Source: Pollutimonas sp036675955
Lineage (GTDB): Bacteria; Pseudomonadota; Gammaproteobacteria; Burkholderiales; Burkholderiaceae_B
Direction of reading: 5' to 3'
DNA length: 23,027 nucleotides
Assembly: GCA_036675955.1 (NCBI GenBank)
Contig: JAKFDW010000091.1
Span: 1-23,027 of the forward strand
The translations under genes and the position numbers were made by a program. The notes under the pieces are model-generated. The model searched no databases, had not been told where the DNA came from, and saw nothing but the letters and a program-made list of their open reading frames with translations. Positions 13,769-22,035 of this stretch are shown here, one piece after another (the first letter of the stretch is position 1; every line of letters starts with the position of its first letter).

Positions 13769-16735
13769 CTATTCCTGTGAGCTTAATATAGGCGCGGCCT
13801 CGGGAACCGGCTCGGGAACCGGTTTTGGCACCGGCTGGGCGGGTAGTGCCGGCGTGGCGGCCGGCTGCGTCGACTTTCCTGCTTCGCGTTGCCGGCTATC
13901 CAGCAGGTTCTGCTGGATGTCGCTGAAGCGCGACCATCCGGCCTGCCACGTGGACGGTTCGGTGACCAGCCTGGCCTGGACTGCAGTCACTTTATACTCG
14001 GGGCAGTCGGTGGCCCAGTCGGTACTGTCGGTCGTGACTACGTTGGCGCCCGATTCGGGGAAGTGGAAGGTGGTGTACACCACGCCCGGCTGCACGCGTT
14101 CGGTAACATCGGCCCGCAGCACGGTTTCCCCTGAACGGCTTTGCACAGCGACCATATCGCCTTGCCGGATGCCGCGGTCTTCGGCGTCGTGAGGATGGAT
14201 TTCAAGGAGATCCTCGCTATGCCAAAGCACATTCGGCGTGCGCCGCGTCTGGGCGCCGACGTTGTATTGCGACAGGATGCGTCCCGTCGTGAGCAGCAGC
14301 GGGTACTTGCGGGTGCTGCGCTCGTCGCTGGGCACATACTTGGTGATCATGAAACGGCCCTTGCCACGCACAAATTCGTCCACGTGCATGATGGGCGTGC
14401 CGTCGGGGGCCTCGGCATTGCAGGGCCATTGCACGCTGCCGCCCAGTTCGTCGATTTTCTTGAACGAGACGCCGGCAAAGGTGGGGGTGAGGCGGGCGAT
14501 TTCGTCCATGATTTCGCTGGGATGGCGGTAGTCCATGGGATAGCCCAACGCATTCGACAGGGCGCAAGTGGCTTCCCAGTCGGCCAGGCCCGCTTTCGGC
14601 TGCATGACCTGGCGCACCCGCGATATGCGGCGTTCGGCATTGGTGAATGTTCCGTCTTTTTCGAGGAAGGAGGAACCGGGCAGGAATACGTGCGCGTATT
14701 TGGCGGTCTCGTTCAGGAAGATGTCCTGGACGATGATGCATTCCATGGAAGCCAGCGCTTTGGCTACGTGTTGCGTATTGGGGTCGGACTGCACGATATC
14801 CTCGCCCTGGCAGTACAAGCCCTTGAACGAACCGCTGATGGCCGCATCGAACATATTGGGTATGCGCAGGCCTGGTTCAGGCTGCAGCGTGACGCCCCAG
14901 TCCTGTTCGAATTGCGTGCGCACGACGTCGTCGGATATATGCCGGTATCCCGGCAGTTCGTGCGGAAACGAGCCCATGTCGCAGGAGCCCTGGACATTGT
15001 TCTGGCCGCGCAAGGGGTTGACGCCCACGCCTTCGCGTCCCAGGTTGCCGGTGGCCATGGCCAGGTTGGCAATGGCCATGACGGTGGTGGAGCCCTGGCT
15101 GTGTTCGGTAACTCCCAGCCCGTAGTAGATGGACCCGTTGCCGTGGGTGGCGAATAATCGCGCGGCGGCGCGCAGGTCTAGCGCGGAGACGCCGGTTACG
15201 GCCTCCATGGCTTCCGGCGAGTTTTCGACCTGGGAGACGAAATCGCGCCATTGCTGGAAGGCTGGGGCCTCGCAGCGTTCGGCGACGAACGCTTCGTCGA
15301 TGAGCCCTTCGGTGGCGATGACATGCGCCATGGAGGTAAGCAGGGCGGTGTTGGTGCCAGGGCGTACCGGCAGGTGATAGTCGGCCTTCACGTGGGGGGC
15401 GTTGACGAACTCGATCTGGCGCGGGTCGATGACGATAAGCTTTGCGCCCTCGCGCAGGCGGCGCTTCAGGCGCGACGCGAACACGGGGTGAGCCGCGCTG
15501 GGATTGGCGCCCATGATGATGACCACATCGGTGTGCATGACGGAGTCGAAGGTCTGGGTGCCGGCCGACTCGCCCAGGGTGGTCTTCAATCCGTAGCCGG
15601 TGGGCGAGTGACAGACACGCGCGCAGGTGTCGACGTTATTGGTGCCGAAAGCGGCGCGCACCAGTTTCTGGACCAAGTAGGTTTCTTCGTTGGTGCAACG
15701 CGAGGAGGTTATGCCGCCTATTGAGTCACGCCCGTACTTGGACTGTATGCGCTTGAGCTCGGATGCCGCATAGCCTATGGCTTCTTCCCAGCTGACTTCA
15801 CGCCATGGCTCGGAGATATCGCTGCGTATCATGGGCTTGAGCATGCGGTCCTGGTGAGTGGCATAGCCCCAGGCGAAGCGACCCTTTACGCACGAGTGGC
15901 CTCGATTGGCCTTGCCGTCTTTCCAGGGCACCATGCGCACCACTTCCTGGCCTTTCATCTCGGCCTTGAAGGCGCAGCCCACGCCGCAGTAGGCGCAGGT
16001 GGTGATGACCGAATGTTCGGCCTGGCCCATGTCGATAATGGTTTTTTCAGTGAGCGATGCGGTTGGACAGGCTTGAACGCAGGCGCCGCATGAAACGCAA
16101 TCGCTTCCCAGGAATGTGTCGTTCTGGCCCGCGGTAATGCGCGATGCGAAGCCTCGCCCGTCCACGGTCAGTGCAAAAGTCCCCTGGACTTCGTCGCAGG
16201 CCCGTACGCAGCGGCTGCAGACAATGCATTTGGATGGATCGTAGGCAAAGTAGGGGTTGGACTCGTCGGTGGCGTCGTGGAGATGATTGGCGCCGTCGTA
16301 GCCGTAGCGCACATTGCGCAGGCCGACAACGCCGGCCATGTCTTGAAGTTCGCAATCGCCATTGGCTGGACAGGTAAGGCAGTCGAGCGGGTGGTCGGAA
16401 ATGTACAGTTCCATGACACCGCGACGGAGTTCGTGCAGCTTGGGTGTTTCGGTCCAGATGACCATTCCCGCTTCGACCGGCGTGGTACACGAGGCAGGAT
16501 AGCCGCGCCGGCCTTCGATCTGCACCAGGCACAGGCGGCAAGATCCGAATGCGTCGAGATTGTCGGTGGCACAGAGCTTGGGAATATTGATGCCGGCTTC
16601 GGCGGCCGCGCGCATGACGGAAGTGCCTGCGGCTACGTCGACCAGAGTGCCGTCGATGGTGATTTGAACGGTTTGCGTGCTGATCGAGGCGGGGGTGCCG
16701 AAATCGCGTTCACGTTTAACGACAGTTTCTAACAT
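13769..16735 (-). CDS. fdsA: NAD-dependent formate dehydrogenase alpha (catalytic) subunit FdsA
   Basis: This 988-aa cytosolic subunit oxidises formate to CO2 at a molybdenum-bis-MGD centre and passes electrons through a chain of clusters to FdsB. In order: a 2Fe-2S domain with Cys55, 66, 69 and 83; a HxxxCxxCxxxxxC cluster (His115, Cys119, 122, 128); two 4Fe-4S ferredoxin sites (Cys170/173/176/180 and 213/216/219/223); the Mo-domain 4Fe-4S site (Cys247/250/254/282); and catalytic Cys375-His376 in RVCHSPTG, encoded by TGT, so not selenocysteine. The C-terminus carries a Pro-rich tail (QPVPKPVPEPVPE) beyond the conserved domain. CGGAG precedes the ATG, 11 bp after fdsB. Confidence 0.97.
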   Translation of the reverse strand: MLETVVKRERDFGTPASISTQTVQITIDGTLVDVAAGTSVMRAAAEAGINIPKLCATDNLDAFGSCRLCLVQIEGRRGYPASCTTPVEAGMVIWTETPKLHELRRGVMELYISDHPLDCLTCPANGDCELQDMAGVVGLRNVRYGYDGANHLHDATDESNPYFAYDPSKCIVCSRCVRACDEVQGTFALTVDGRGFASRITAGQNDTFLGSDCVSCGACVQACPTASLTEKTIIDMGQAEHSVITTCAYCGVGCAFKAEMKGQEVVRMVPWKDGKANRGHSCVKGRFAWGYATHQDRMLKPMIRSDISEPWREVSWEEAIGYAASELKRIQSKYGRDSIGGITSSRCTNEETYLVQKLVRAAFGTNNVDTCARVCHSPTGYGLKTTLGESAGTQTFDSVMHTDVVIIMGANPSAAHPVFASRLKRRLREGAKLIVIDPRQIEFVNAPHVKADYHLPVRPGTNTALLTSMAHVIATEGLIDEAFVAERCEAPAFQQWRDFVSQVENSPEAMEAVTGVSALDLRAAARLFATHGNGSIYYGLGVTEHSQGSTTVMAIANLAMATGNLGREGVGVNPLRGQNNVQGSCDMGSFPHELPGYRHISDDVVRTQFEQDWGVTLQPEPGLRIPNMFDAAISGSFKGLYCQGEDIVQSDPNTQHVAKALASMECIIVQDIFLNETAKYAHVFLPGSSFLEKDGTFTNAERRISRVRQVMQPKAGLADWEATCALSNALGYPMDYRHPSEIMDEIARLTPTFAGVSFKKIDELGGSVQWPCNAEAPDGTPIMHVDEFVRGKGRFMITKYVPSDERSTRKYPLLLTTGRILSQYNVGAQTRRTPNVLWHSEDLLEIHPHDAEDRGIRQGDMVAVQSRSGETVLRADVTERVQPGVVYTTFHFPESGANVVTTDSTDWATDCPEYKVTAVQARLVTEPSTWQAGWSRFSDIQQNLLDSRQREAGKSTQPAATPALPAQPVPKPVPEPVPEAAPILSSQE

Positions 16736-16746
16736 GGCTGGCTCCG

Positions 16747-18318
16747 TTAGGCGGCTTGTTCGGTGGCGGGGGCGGTGCTTGGCAGGCCGAAGTCTTCGGG
16801 AAAGTGTTCAAGCGCGGAAAGGACCGGATAGGGCGTCATGCCGCCCAGGGCGCACAAGGAGCCGGCGAGCATGGTGTCGCACAAATCGCGCAACAGGTGT
16901 ACTTGTTGTTCGCGCTGATCGTCGCCACGGATTTTTTCGATGACTTCGACGCCGCGTACGGCGCCGATTCGACAGGGAGTGCATTTGCCACAGGACTCGA
17001 CGGCACAGAATTCCATGGCGTATTCGGCCATCTTGGACATGTCGACCGTGTCGTCGAAAGCAACCAGGCCGCCATGGCCTATCATGGCGGAAATGGCGAT
17101 ATAGGCTTCGTAGTCCAGCGGAACATCCCATTGGGATTCAGGCAGGTAGGCGCCCAGAGGCCCGCCCACCTGCACGGCGCGCAGAGGACGGCCGGAGGCG
17201 CTGCCGCCGCCGAAGTCGTAAAGCAGTTCGCGCAGGCTTAGGCCAAACGCCTTTTCCACCAGCCCTGCTTGCTTGAGGTTGCCCGCCAACTGAAAGGGCA
17301 GGGTGCCTTTTGAACGCCCCATGCCGTAGTTGCGGTAGAAGTCTGCCCCCCGCGCAAGAATAGTGGGCACTGTTGCAAGCGAAATGACATTGTTGATGAC
17401 AGTTGGCTTGCCGAAGAGCCCGCGTATGGCAGGCAGCGGCGGCTTGGCTCGAACCAGGCCGCGCTTGCCTTCCAGGCTTTCGAGCAACGATGTTTCTTCT
17501 CCGCAGATATAGGCGCCGGCGCCGACCCGCACTTCGAGATCGAAAGCCTGGCCGCTGCCCTGGATGCTGTCTCCCAGCCAGCCTGCGGCCCGGGCGTGCC
17601 CGATGGCGGCTTCCAGTGTGGAAATGGCGTAGGGATATTCGGAGCGTACGTATATATAGCCATAGGTTGCTTGCACTGCAAGACCGGCGATCGCCATGCC
17701 TTCAATCAGCGCATAGGGGTCGCCTTCCATCAGCATGCGGTCGGAGAACGTACCGGAATCGCCTTCGTCGGCATTGCAGACAACGTACTTGCGGTCGGCA
17801 GCGGTCGCCAGGACCGTTTTCCACTTTATACCGGTGGGGAATGCCGCACCGCCACGACCCCGGAGACCGGAATCGACCACGGCGTCGACGATTGCCATGG
17901 GCTGCATGGCCAGCGCTTTTTCCAGTCCCTGGAAGCCGCCATGGGCTTGATAGTCGTAAAGGCTAAGGGGATCGGTAATGCCCACCCGTGCAAAGGTGAG
18001 ACGTTCCTGCTTCTTCAGGTAGGGGATTTCTTCCGTGAGGCCATGGCACAGCGGATGCGGCTTGCCCTGCAACCAGCCGGCTTCGAACAGACCGGCAACG
18101 TCGGAGGCCTCGACCGGCCCGTAGGCCACGCGGCCTGCCGGTGTATCTATTTCGACCAGCGTTTCCAGCCACAGGAGCCCCCGGGAGCCATTGCGTACGA
18201 TGCGTATGCTGACATCGCGGCGTTGCGCCTCTTCGGTAATCGCATGGACCACGGACTGGGCGCCTACCGCAAGGGCAGCGGAATCGGCTGGGACAAAGAT
18301 TTTGATGGTCGGGTTCAT
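16747..18318 (-). CDS. fdsB: NAD-dependent formate dehydrogenase beta (NADH-binding) subunit FdsB
   Basis: FdsB (523 aa) holds FMN, a 4Fe-4S cluster and the NAD site, and reduces NAD with electrons from FdsA. It has an N-terminal thioredoxin-like 2Fe-2S-type region, then the NuoF-like flavin/NAD domain with GLRGRGGAAFPTGIKW (151-166) and GAGAYICGEETSLLESLEG (267-285). The cluster cysteines are 443, 446, 449 (ESCGKCTPCR) and 489. The frame is open for 78 more codons upstream, but those are an out-of-frame copy of fdsG. The ATG at 18318 overlaps the fdsG stop by 4 bp (ATGA) and matches the family start (MNPTIKIFVP). Confidence 0.96.
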   Translation of the reverse strand: MNPTIKIFVPADSAALAVGAQSVVHAITEEAQRRDVSIRIVRNGSRGLLWLETLVEIDTPAGRVAYGPVEASDVAGLFEAGWLQGKPHPLCHGLTEEIPYLKKQERLTFARVGITDPLSLYDYQAHGGFQGLEKALAMQPMAIVDAVVDSGLRGRGGAAFPTGIKWKTVLATAADRKYVVCNADEGDSGTFSDRMLMEGDPYALIEGMAIAGLAVQATYGYIYVRSEYPYAISTLEAAIGHARAAGWLGDSIQGSGQAFDLEVRVGAGAYICGEETSLLESLEGKRGLVRAKPPLPAIRGLFGKPTVINNVISLATVPTILARGADFYRNYGMGRSKGTLPFQLAGNLKQAGLVEKAFGLSLRELLYDFGGGSASGRPLRAVQVGGPLGAYLPESQWDVPLDYEAYIAISAMIGHGGLVAFDDTVDMSKMAEYAMEFCAVESCGKCTPCRIGAVRGVEVIEKIRGDDQREQQVHLLRDLCDTMLAGSLCALGGMTPYPVLSALEHFPEDFGLPSTAPATEQAA

Positions 18319-18821
18319 GGCTGCACCCCTTCGGCCAGCAGCAGTTGGTCGAGCTTGGCCGGCGTCATGCGCGCATGCGGGCGGCCGTTGATCATGACCG
18401 TGGGCGACTGGGCGCACAGGCCCAGGCAATAGACCGGTTCCAGCGTAACCGCGCCGCTTGCGGCGGTGCCGTGAAAGTCGCAACCCAGTTTCTGCCGTGC
18501 ATGCTGGGCCAGCGCCTCGCCGCCCATGGACTGACAGGATTCGGCGCGGCACACTTCAAGCACCACGGGGGCGGCGGGCGTATCGCGAAAGTGCGGATAA
18601 AAGCTGATTACGCCGTGGATTTCGGCGCGGGACAATTGCAGGCCTTCGGCCAGGAGCGGAACGATGTCCGCCGGAATGTAGCCCATGGCATGTTGAACGG
18701 CATGCAGAATGGGCATCAGGCTGCCCGGCTGATCCTCGTAGCGCTGCAGCACCTGGCGCGCGAGCTGCGGCACGCCCTGACTGGTGGGACTGGCGTCGTT
18801 GATAACAGGCGGCGTGAGCAT
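18315..18821 (-). CDS. fdsG: NAD-dependent formate dehydrogenase gamma subunit FdsG
   Basis: FdsG (168 aa) is the NuoE-like subunit with one 2Fe-2S cluster, the first gene of the fds operon. The N-terminal helical part includes LMPILHAVQHAMGYIP and ISFYPHFRDTP. The thioredoxin-like half carries the cluster ligands Cys91 and Cys96 (CRAESC) and Cys132 and Cys136 (CLGLC). AAGGA lies about 9 bases before the ATG. Its stop overlaps the fdsB start. A promoter candidate and two ATATGC dyads lie in the region shared with the divergent regulator gene. Confidence 0.96.
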   Translation of the reverse strand: MLTPPVINDASPTSQGVPQLARQVLQRYEDQPGSLMPILHAVQHAMGYIPADIVPLLAEGLQLSRAEIHGVISFYPHFRDTPAAPVVLEVCRAESCQSMGGEALAQHARQKLGCDFHGTAASGAVTLEPVYCLGLCAQSPTVMINGRPHARMTPAKLDQLLLAEGVQP

Positions 18822-18869
18822 GGCGCTATCCTTGTCGTATAGAAGTGCGGGCTGAAATGGTTTGTCTCT

Positions 18870-18891
18870 TATATGCAGATTTGTGCATATA
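18870..18891. promoter_or_regulatory. ATATGC dyad 1 in the fds/regulator intergenic region
   Basis: TATATGCA (18870-18877) and TGCATATA (18884-18891) are perfect inverted repeats with a 6-base spacer. The TATAT core resembles sites of ModE-type DNA-binding domains, which the divergent regulator carries. It would lie just downstream of the predicted fds start point, a position suited to repression or sensing in the leader. Confidence 0.6.
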
Positions 18892-18912
18892 TATTGCTTA
18901 TGTATTTGGAGT

Positions 18913-18941
18913 AATCTACCCTTGTTAAGTCATTCTTTCAA
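18913..18941 (-). promoter_or_regulatory. Predicted sigma-70 type promoter of the fds operon
   Basis: On the minus strand TTGAAA (18941-18936) and TAGATT (18918-18913) are separated by 17 bp. Matches to the consensus are good but not perfect. Transcription would start near 18906, giving a leader of about 85 bases before the fdsG ATG. Dyad 2 lies upstream of it (centre about -61) and dyad 1 downstream. Confidence 0.45.
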
Positions 18942-18954
18942 TAAGAAAAAAATC

Positions 18955-18979
18955 GCATATAAGGACTACCCTCATATGC
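18955..18979. promoter_or_regulatory. ATATGC dyad 2 in the fds/regulator intergenic region
   Basis: GCATAT (18955-18960) and ATATGC (18974-18979) pair, as do the inner AGG and CCT, giving a 25-bp dyad with 9 of 10 arm positions matched around a 5-base centre. It shares the half-site of dyad 1 and lies about 86 bp, near eight helical turns, from it. Relative to the predicted fds promoter it is centred near -61, a usual activator position. Confidence 0.6.
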
Positions 18980-19017
18980 AAAAATAAACATATTAGTAGG
19001 GGCGAGAGACAGCCACA

Positions 19018-20163
19018 ATGAAAAACCAGGCAAGCACATACAAGTTCAAGGCGCGGCTCAGATCTGAGTGGGCGCTCGAAAAGCCCTCGGGCGAAATCCT
19101 GCCGCTCAGCGAAGTGATCCGCCTGCTGGCCGCGGTCGATGCCACAGGCCATATTGCAGGTGCCTGTAAGGCTTGCGGCGTGTCGTATCGGCATGGGTGG
19201 GGGGTGTTGCGCGATGCTGAAAAAGAGTTCGAAGCACCGTTGCTCGATACTTCGCGCCGGCAAGGCACCAAGTTGACGGCGTTCGGACAGCACCTGATAT
19301 GGGCGAACCGGCGTGTCGATGCACGCTTGATGCCCACGCTGGAAAGCATGGCCTCCGAGCTGCAGGAAGAACTGGAACGCCTGTATCCGGAAAGCCAGCC
19401 CCGCTTGCGCCTGCATGCCAGCCATGGCTTTGCCGTGGAAGGGTTGACGCAGCTGGCCAATGGCCTGGATATGTTGCCGCTGGAATTGCGGTATCGCACG
19501 GCGATCGAAGCGTTGGCATCGCTGAACCATGGTGATTGTGACTTGGCTGGCTTTCAGGTTCCGGTCGGCGAGTTCGAGGGACCCATTCTTCAACGTTATA
19601 GCGAATGGCTGGACCCCGAACAGCACAGGCTGATCTTTCTGGCCGTGCGCAACACCGGCATGTTTGTTCAGCCGGGCAACCCCAAAAACATCATGTCGGT
19701 TGCCGATCTCGTTAAACCGGACGTGCGGTTCGTGAATCGGCAGATCGGCTCCAGTACGCGCTCGCTGGTGGGATTGATGCTGCAGCAACTCAAAATCGAT
19801 CCCTCGCGCGTGCAGGGCTTCGACATCAGCGAATTTACGCACATGGCTATTGCCGCACATATCGCCAGCGGCATGGCCGATGTCGGCATCGGAGTCGAAA
19901 CGGCGGCGTGGCGTTGCGGCCTGTCTTTCATTCCGCTGGCCAAGGAACGCTATTTCTTTGCCGTTCATCGGGACACGCTGCAGGCGCCGCAGATGCGACA
20001 CCTATTGGACTTGATGACGGGCGAGCAATATCAGCAATACATGTCTCAATTGGTGGGTTACGATTCAACCGGCATGGGTAGTGTCCAGACATTGGAAACA
20101 GCATTCGGGACGGCGTTCGCCAGATCTCTGCCTGCTGCACGCAAAGAGTCGAGCAAGTCATGA
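19018..20163 (+). CDS. ModE-like HTH regulator with periplasmic-binding-like domain, probable fds regulator
   Basis: This 381-aa regulator has an N-terminal ModE/LysR-like winged helix (about residues 28-100: LPLSEVIRLLAAVDATGHIAGACKACGVSYRHGWGVL). The long C-terminal domain resembles molybdate-type periplasmic-binding folds (PBP_like); LRLHASHGF and later FVNRQIGSSTRSLVGLML are typical parts. The ligand could be molybdate, formate or another small anion. It is divergent from fdsG with two dyads between them, occupying the position of FdsR in Cupriavidus, and its stop overlaps the moaA start by 4 bp (ATGA). It therefore probably couples formate dehydrogenase expression to cofactor synthesis. 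The ribosome-binding site before the ATG is weak. Confidence 0.85.
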   Translation: MKNQASTYKFKARLRSEWALEKPSGEILPLSEVIRLLAAVDATGHIAGACKACGVSYRHGWGVLRDAEKEFEAPLLDTSRRQGTKLTAFGQHLIWANRRVDARLMPTLESMASELQEELERLYPESQPRLRLHASHGFAVEGLTQLANGLDMLPLELRYRTAIEALASLNHGDCDLAGFQVPVGEFEGPILQRYSEWLDPEQHRLIFLAVRNTGMFVQPGNPKNIMSVADLVKPDVRFVNRQIGSSTRSLVGLMLQQLKIDPSRVQGFDISEFTHMAIAAHIASGMADVGIGVETAAWRCGLSFIPLAKERYFFAVHRDTLQAPQMRHLLDLMTGEQYQQYMSQLVGYDSTGMGSVQTLETAFGTAFARSLPAARKESSKS

Positions 20164-21251
20164 GCAAGGTAATTTTTCATACGGACAATCGTTCCGCGAT
20201 TCCGCCGGTCAAGGTATCGCCCCGCGAGGGCGCCGCGCCGCAGGACGCCCGGGGCCGGCCGATGCGCGATCTGCGCATTTCGGTGACTGACCGCTGCAAT
20301 TTTCGCTGTACCTATTGCATGCCGCGCGAGGTGTTCAACAGCAGTTACCAATTCATGCCTCACAGCGCCTTACTCAGCCTTGAAGAAATAACGCGAGTCG
20401 CGGGTGTGGCGGCGAATCTCGGCGTGCAGAAAATCCGGCTTACGGGGGGTGAGCCGCTGCTGCGCAAGAATATCGAAGGGCTCATTGAAATGCTGGCGCG
20501 CCTGCGTACGCCGCAAGGCCAACCGATACAGATTACGCTCACCACGAACGGGACTCTCCTGGCGCAAAAGGCCCAGGCCTTGAAAGATGCCGGGTTGAAC
20601 CGGGTAACCGTTAGCCTGGATGCCCTGGACGACCGCCTGTTCGAAAGCATGAGCGATAGCCAGGTCAGTGTGCAACGCGTCTTGCAGGGCATAGACGAGG
20701 CCGCGCGTGTCGGATTGGCGCCGGTAAAGGTCAATATGGTGGTCCGCAAGGGCATGAACGATCAACAGATCATGCCCATGGCGCGGCACTTCCGGCACAC
20801 CGGCCATGTCCTGCGTTTCATCGAGTTCATGGATGTCGGCAGCACCAACGGATGGAATTTGGAACAGGTGCTCACGGGCAGGCAGATTCTCGATCGTATC
20901 GCGGCTGAGTTTCCGCTGGAGCCGATGCAGGCCGACTACCGTGGCGAGGTCGCCAGCCGCTGGCGTTATGTCGATGGTGCCGGCGAGATCGGCATCATTA
21001 CCAGTGTGTCCCAGCCGTTCTGCGGCGACTGCACGCGCGCGCGCCTGTCTCCGGAAGGCAAACTGTTTCTGTGCCTGTTTGCTTCGCAAGGGCATGACCT
21101 GCGCGCCTTGATCCGCAGCGGTGCCAGCGATGACGACCTTGCGGCACGGCTTGCGGGCATCTGGTCGGCACGCGACGATCATTATTCGGAGCTGCGCGGA
21201 CAGCAAACTCCTGGGCAACCCAAGATCGAAATGAGCTATATAGGCGGATGA
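20160..21251 (+). CDS. moaA: GTP 3',8-cyclase MoaA
   Basis: MoaA (363 aa) is a radical-SAM enzyme that turns GTP into the 3',8-cyclo intermediate, the first step of molybdenum cofactor synthesis. The SAM cluster cysteines are Cys46, Cys50 and Cys53 (DRCNFRCTYC). The second, substrate-binding cluster uses Cys288, Cys291 and Cys305 (FCGDCTRARL...LCLF). The conserved GGEP motif lies near residue 97, and the C-terminus ends in the required Gly-Gly. It overlaps the regulator gene and mobA by 4 bp each, so the three are almost certainly one translationally coupled operon divergent from the fds operon, whose FdsA needs this cofactor. Confidence 0.97.
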   Translation: MSKVIFHTDNRSAIPPVKVSPREGAAPQDARGRPMRDLRISVTDRCNFRCTYCMPREVFNSSYQFMPHSALLSLEEITRVAGVAANLGVQKIRLTGGEPLLRKNIEGLIEMLARLRTPQGQPIQITLTTNGTLLAQKAQALKDAGLNRVTVSLDALDDRLFESMSDSQVSVQRVLQGIDEAARVGLAPVKVNMVVRKGMNDQQIMPMARHFRHTGHVLRFIEFMDVGSTNGWNLEQVLTGRQILDRIAAEFPLEPMQADYRGEVASRWRYVDGAGEIGIITSVSQPFCGDCTRARLSPEGKLFLCLFASQGHDLRALIRSGASDDDLAARLAGIWSARDDHYSELRGQQTPGQPKIEMSYIGG

Positions 21252-21892
21252 GCGCGCGCGACTCGCTGACCGGTCTTGTTCTGTCTGGAGGACAGGGCAG
21301 GCGCATGCAACAAGCCTCGCTGGGCGGTCAAGTAGAGAAAGGCCTGCTTGTGCTGGACGGCTTGCCGCTGGTTGAGCATGCCCGGCGCTTGCTGGCACGG
21401 CACGCCGCCAACATCCTCATCAGCGCCAACACGCATCTGGATGCATATGCGCAATATGGCGTGGTCGTTCCGGACGAGCCCGGTCTTGGCGCCTATTCCG
21501 GCCCGTTGGCGGGCGTGGCCAGCGCGCTGGCGTGCTCGACGACGCCCTGGATGCTTGTCATGCCGGTCGATGTCCTGGCGCTTCCCGAGGACCTTGTGCC
21601 GCGTTTGCTGGAAGCGGTCGGCGAGGACGGCAGTCTTAGGGAAGGCCCCCGTAAGGACGGCCCCCGTATCGCCTATGCCCGCACAAGGGATTCCGTGCAT
21701 CCTTTGTGCATGGTGCTTCATCGGACATTAAGGCAAAGCCTGCTAGATTTCCTTTTGTCGGGCGAACGCAAAGTGCAGCTTTGGCAGCGCCAGAACGAGG
21801 CCGCTGCCGTGCTGTTCGAAGACACCGGCCGCGCCTTCCTCAATGTCAATACGCCGCAAGATTTGTTGCGGGCCCGCGGCCTGCGGAATTGA
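21248..21892 (+). CDS. mobA: Molybdenum cofactor guanylyltransferase MobA
   Basis: MobA (214 aa) attaches GMP to molybdopterin to form the bis-MGD cofactor used by FdsA. The nucleotide-binding loop is LSGGQGRRM (12-20), where LAGG is more usual, followed by Lys31 of the KGLL motif in EKGLL; Glu replaces the common Asp before it. The metal-binding Asp108 lies in PVDVLALP, and PLAGVASAL (86-94) matches the family. The spacing between loop and Lys is a few residues longer than in the E. coli protein. The start overlaps the moaA stop (ATGA). Confidence 0.9.
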   Translation: MSARDSLTGLVLSGGQGRRMQQASLGGQVEKGLLVLDGLPLVEHARRLLARHAANILISANTHLDAYAQYGVVVPDEPGLGAYSGPLAGVASALACSTTPWMLVMPVDVLALPEDLVPRLLEAVGEDGSLREGPRKDGPRIAYARTRDSVHPLCMVLHRTLRQSLLDFLLSGERKVQLWQRQNEAAAVLFEDTGRAFLNVNTPQDLLRARGLRN

Positions 21893-21900
21893 TCCAGCCT

Positions 21901-22026
21901 GACCCGGTCAGATTGACACGATCAGGTTGACACGATCAGGTTGACACGATCAGGTTGACACGATCAGGTTGACACGATCAGGTTGACACGATCAGGTTGA
22001 CACGATCAGGTTGACACGATCAGGTT
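21901..22026. repeat. 14-bp tandem repeat array, eight perfect copies plus one degenerate
   Basis: GACACGATCAGGTT is repeated exactly eight times (21915-22026), preceded by one diverged unit GACCCGGTCAGATT (21901-21914). The array fills the gap between the convergent mobA and pcaD genes and is flanked by the inverted pair GACCCGG (21901-21907) and CCGGGTC (22031-22037). The right arm overlaps the pcaD stop codon. There is no open frame of interest. The lack of variation suggests recent slippage expansion. Confidence 0.95.
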
Positions 22027-22035
22027 GGCCCCGGG

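Noticed and set aside
15604..15612. Possible selenocysteine at the catalytic position of FdsA
   Set aside because: The codon in RVCHSP reads TGT, cysteine; no in-frame TGA is present.
18319..18552. N-terminal extension of FdsB by 78 codons
   Set aside because: The extra codons are fdsG read in another frame. The ATG overlapping the fdsG stop matches the family start.
21901..22026. CRISPR array
   Set aside because: The 14-bp units are contiguous with no spacers and there are no cas genes, so it is a simple tandem repeat.
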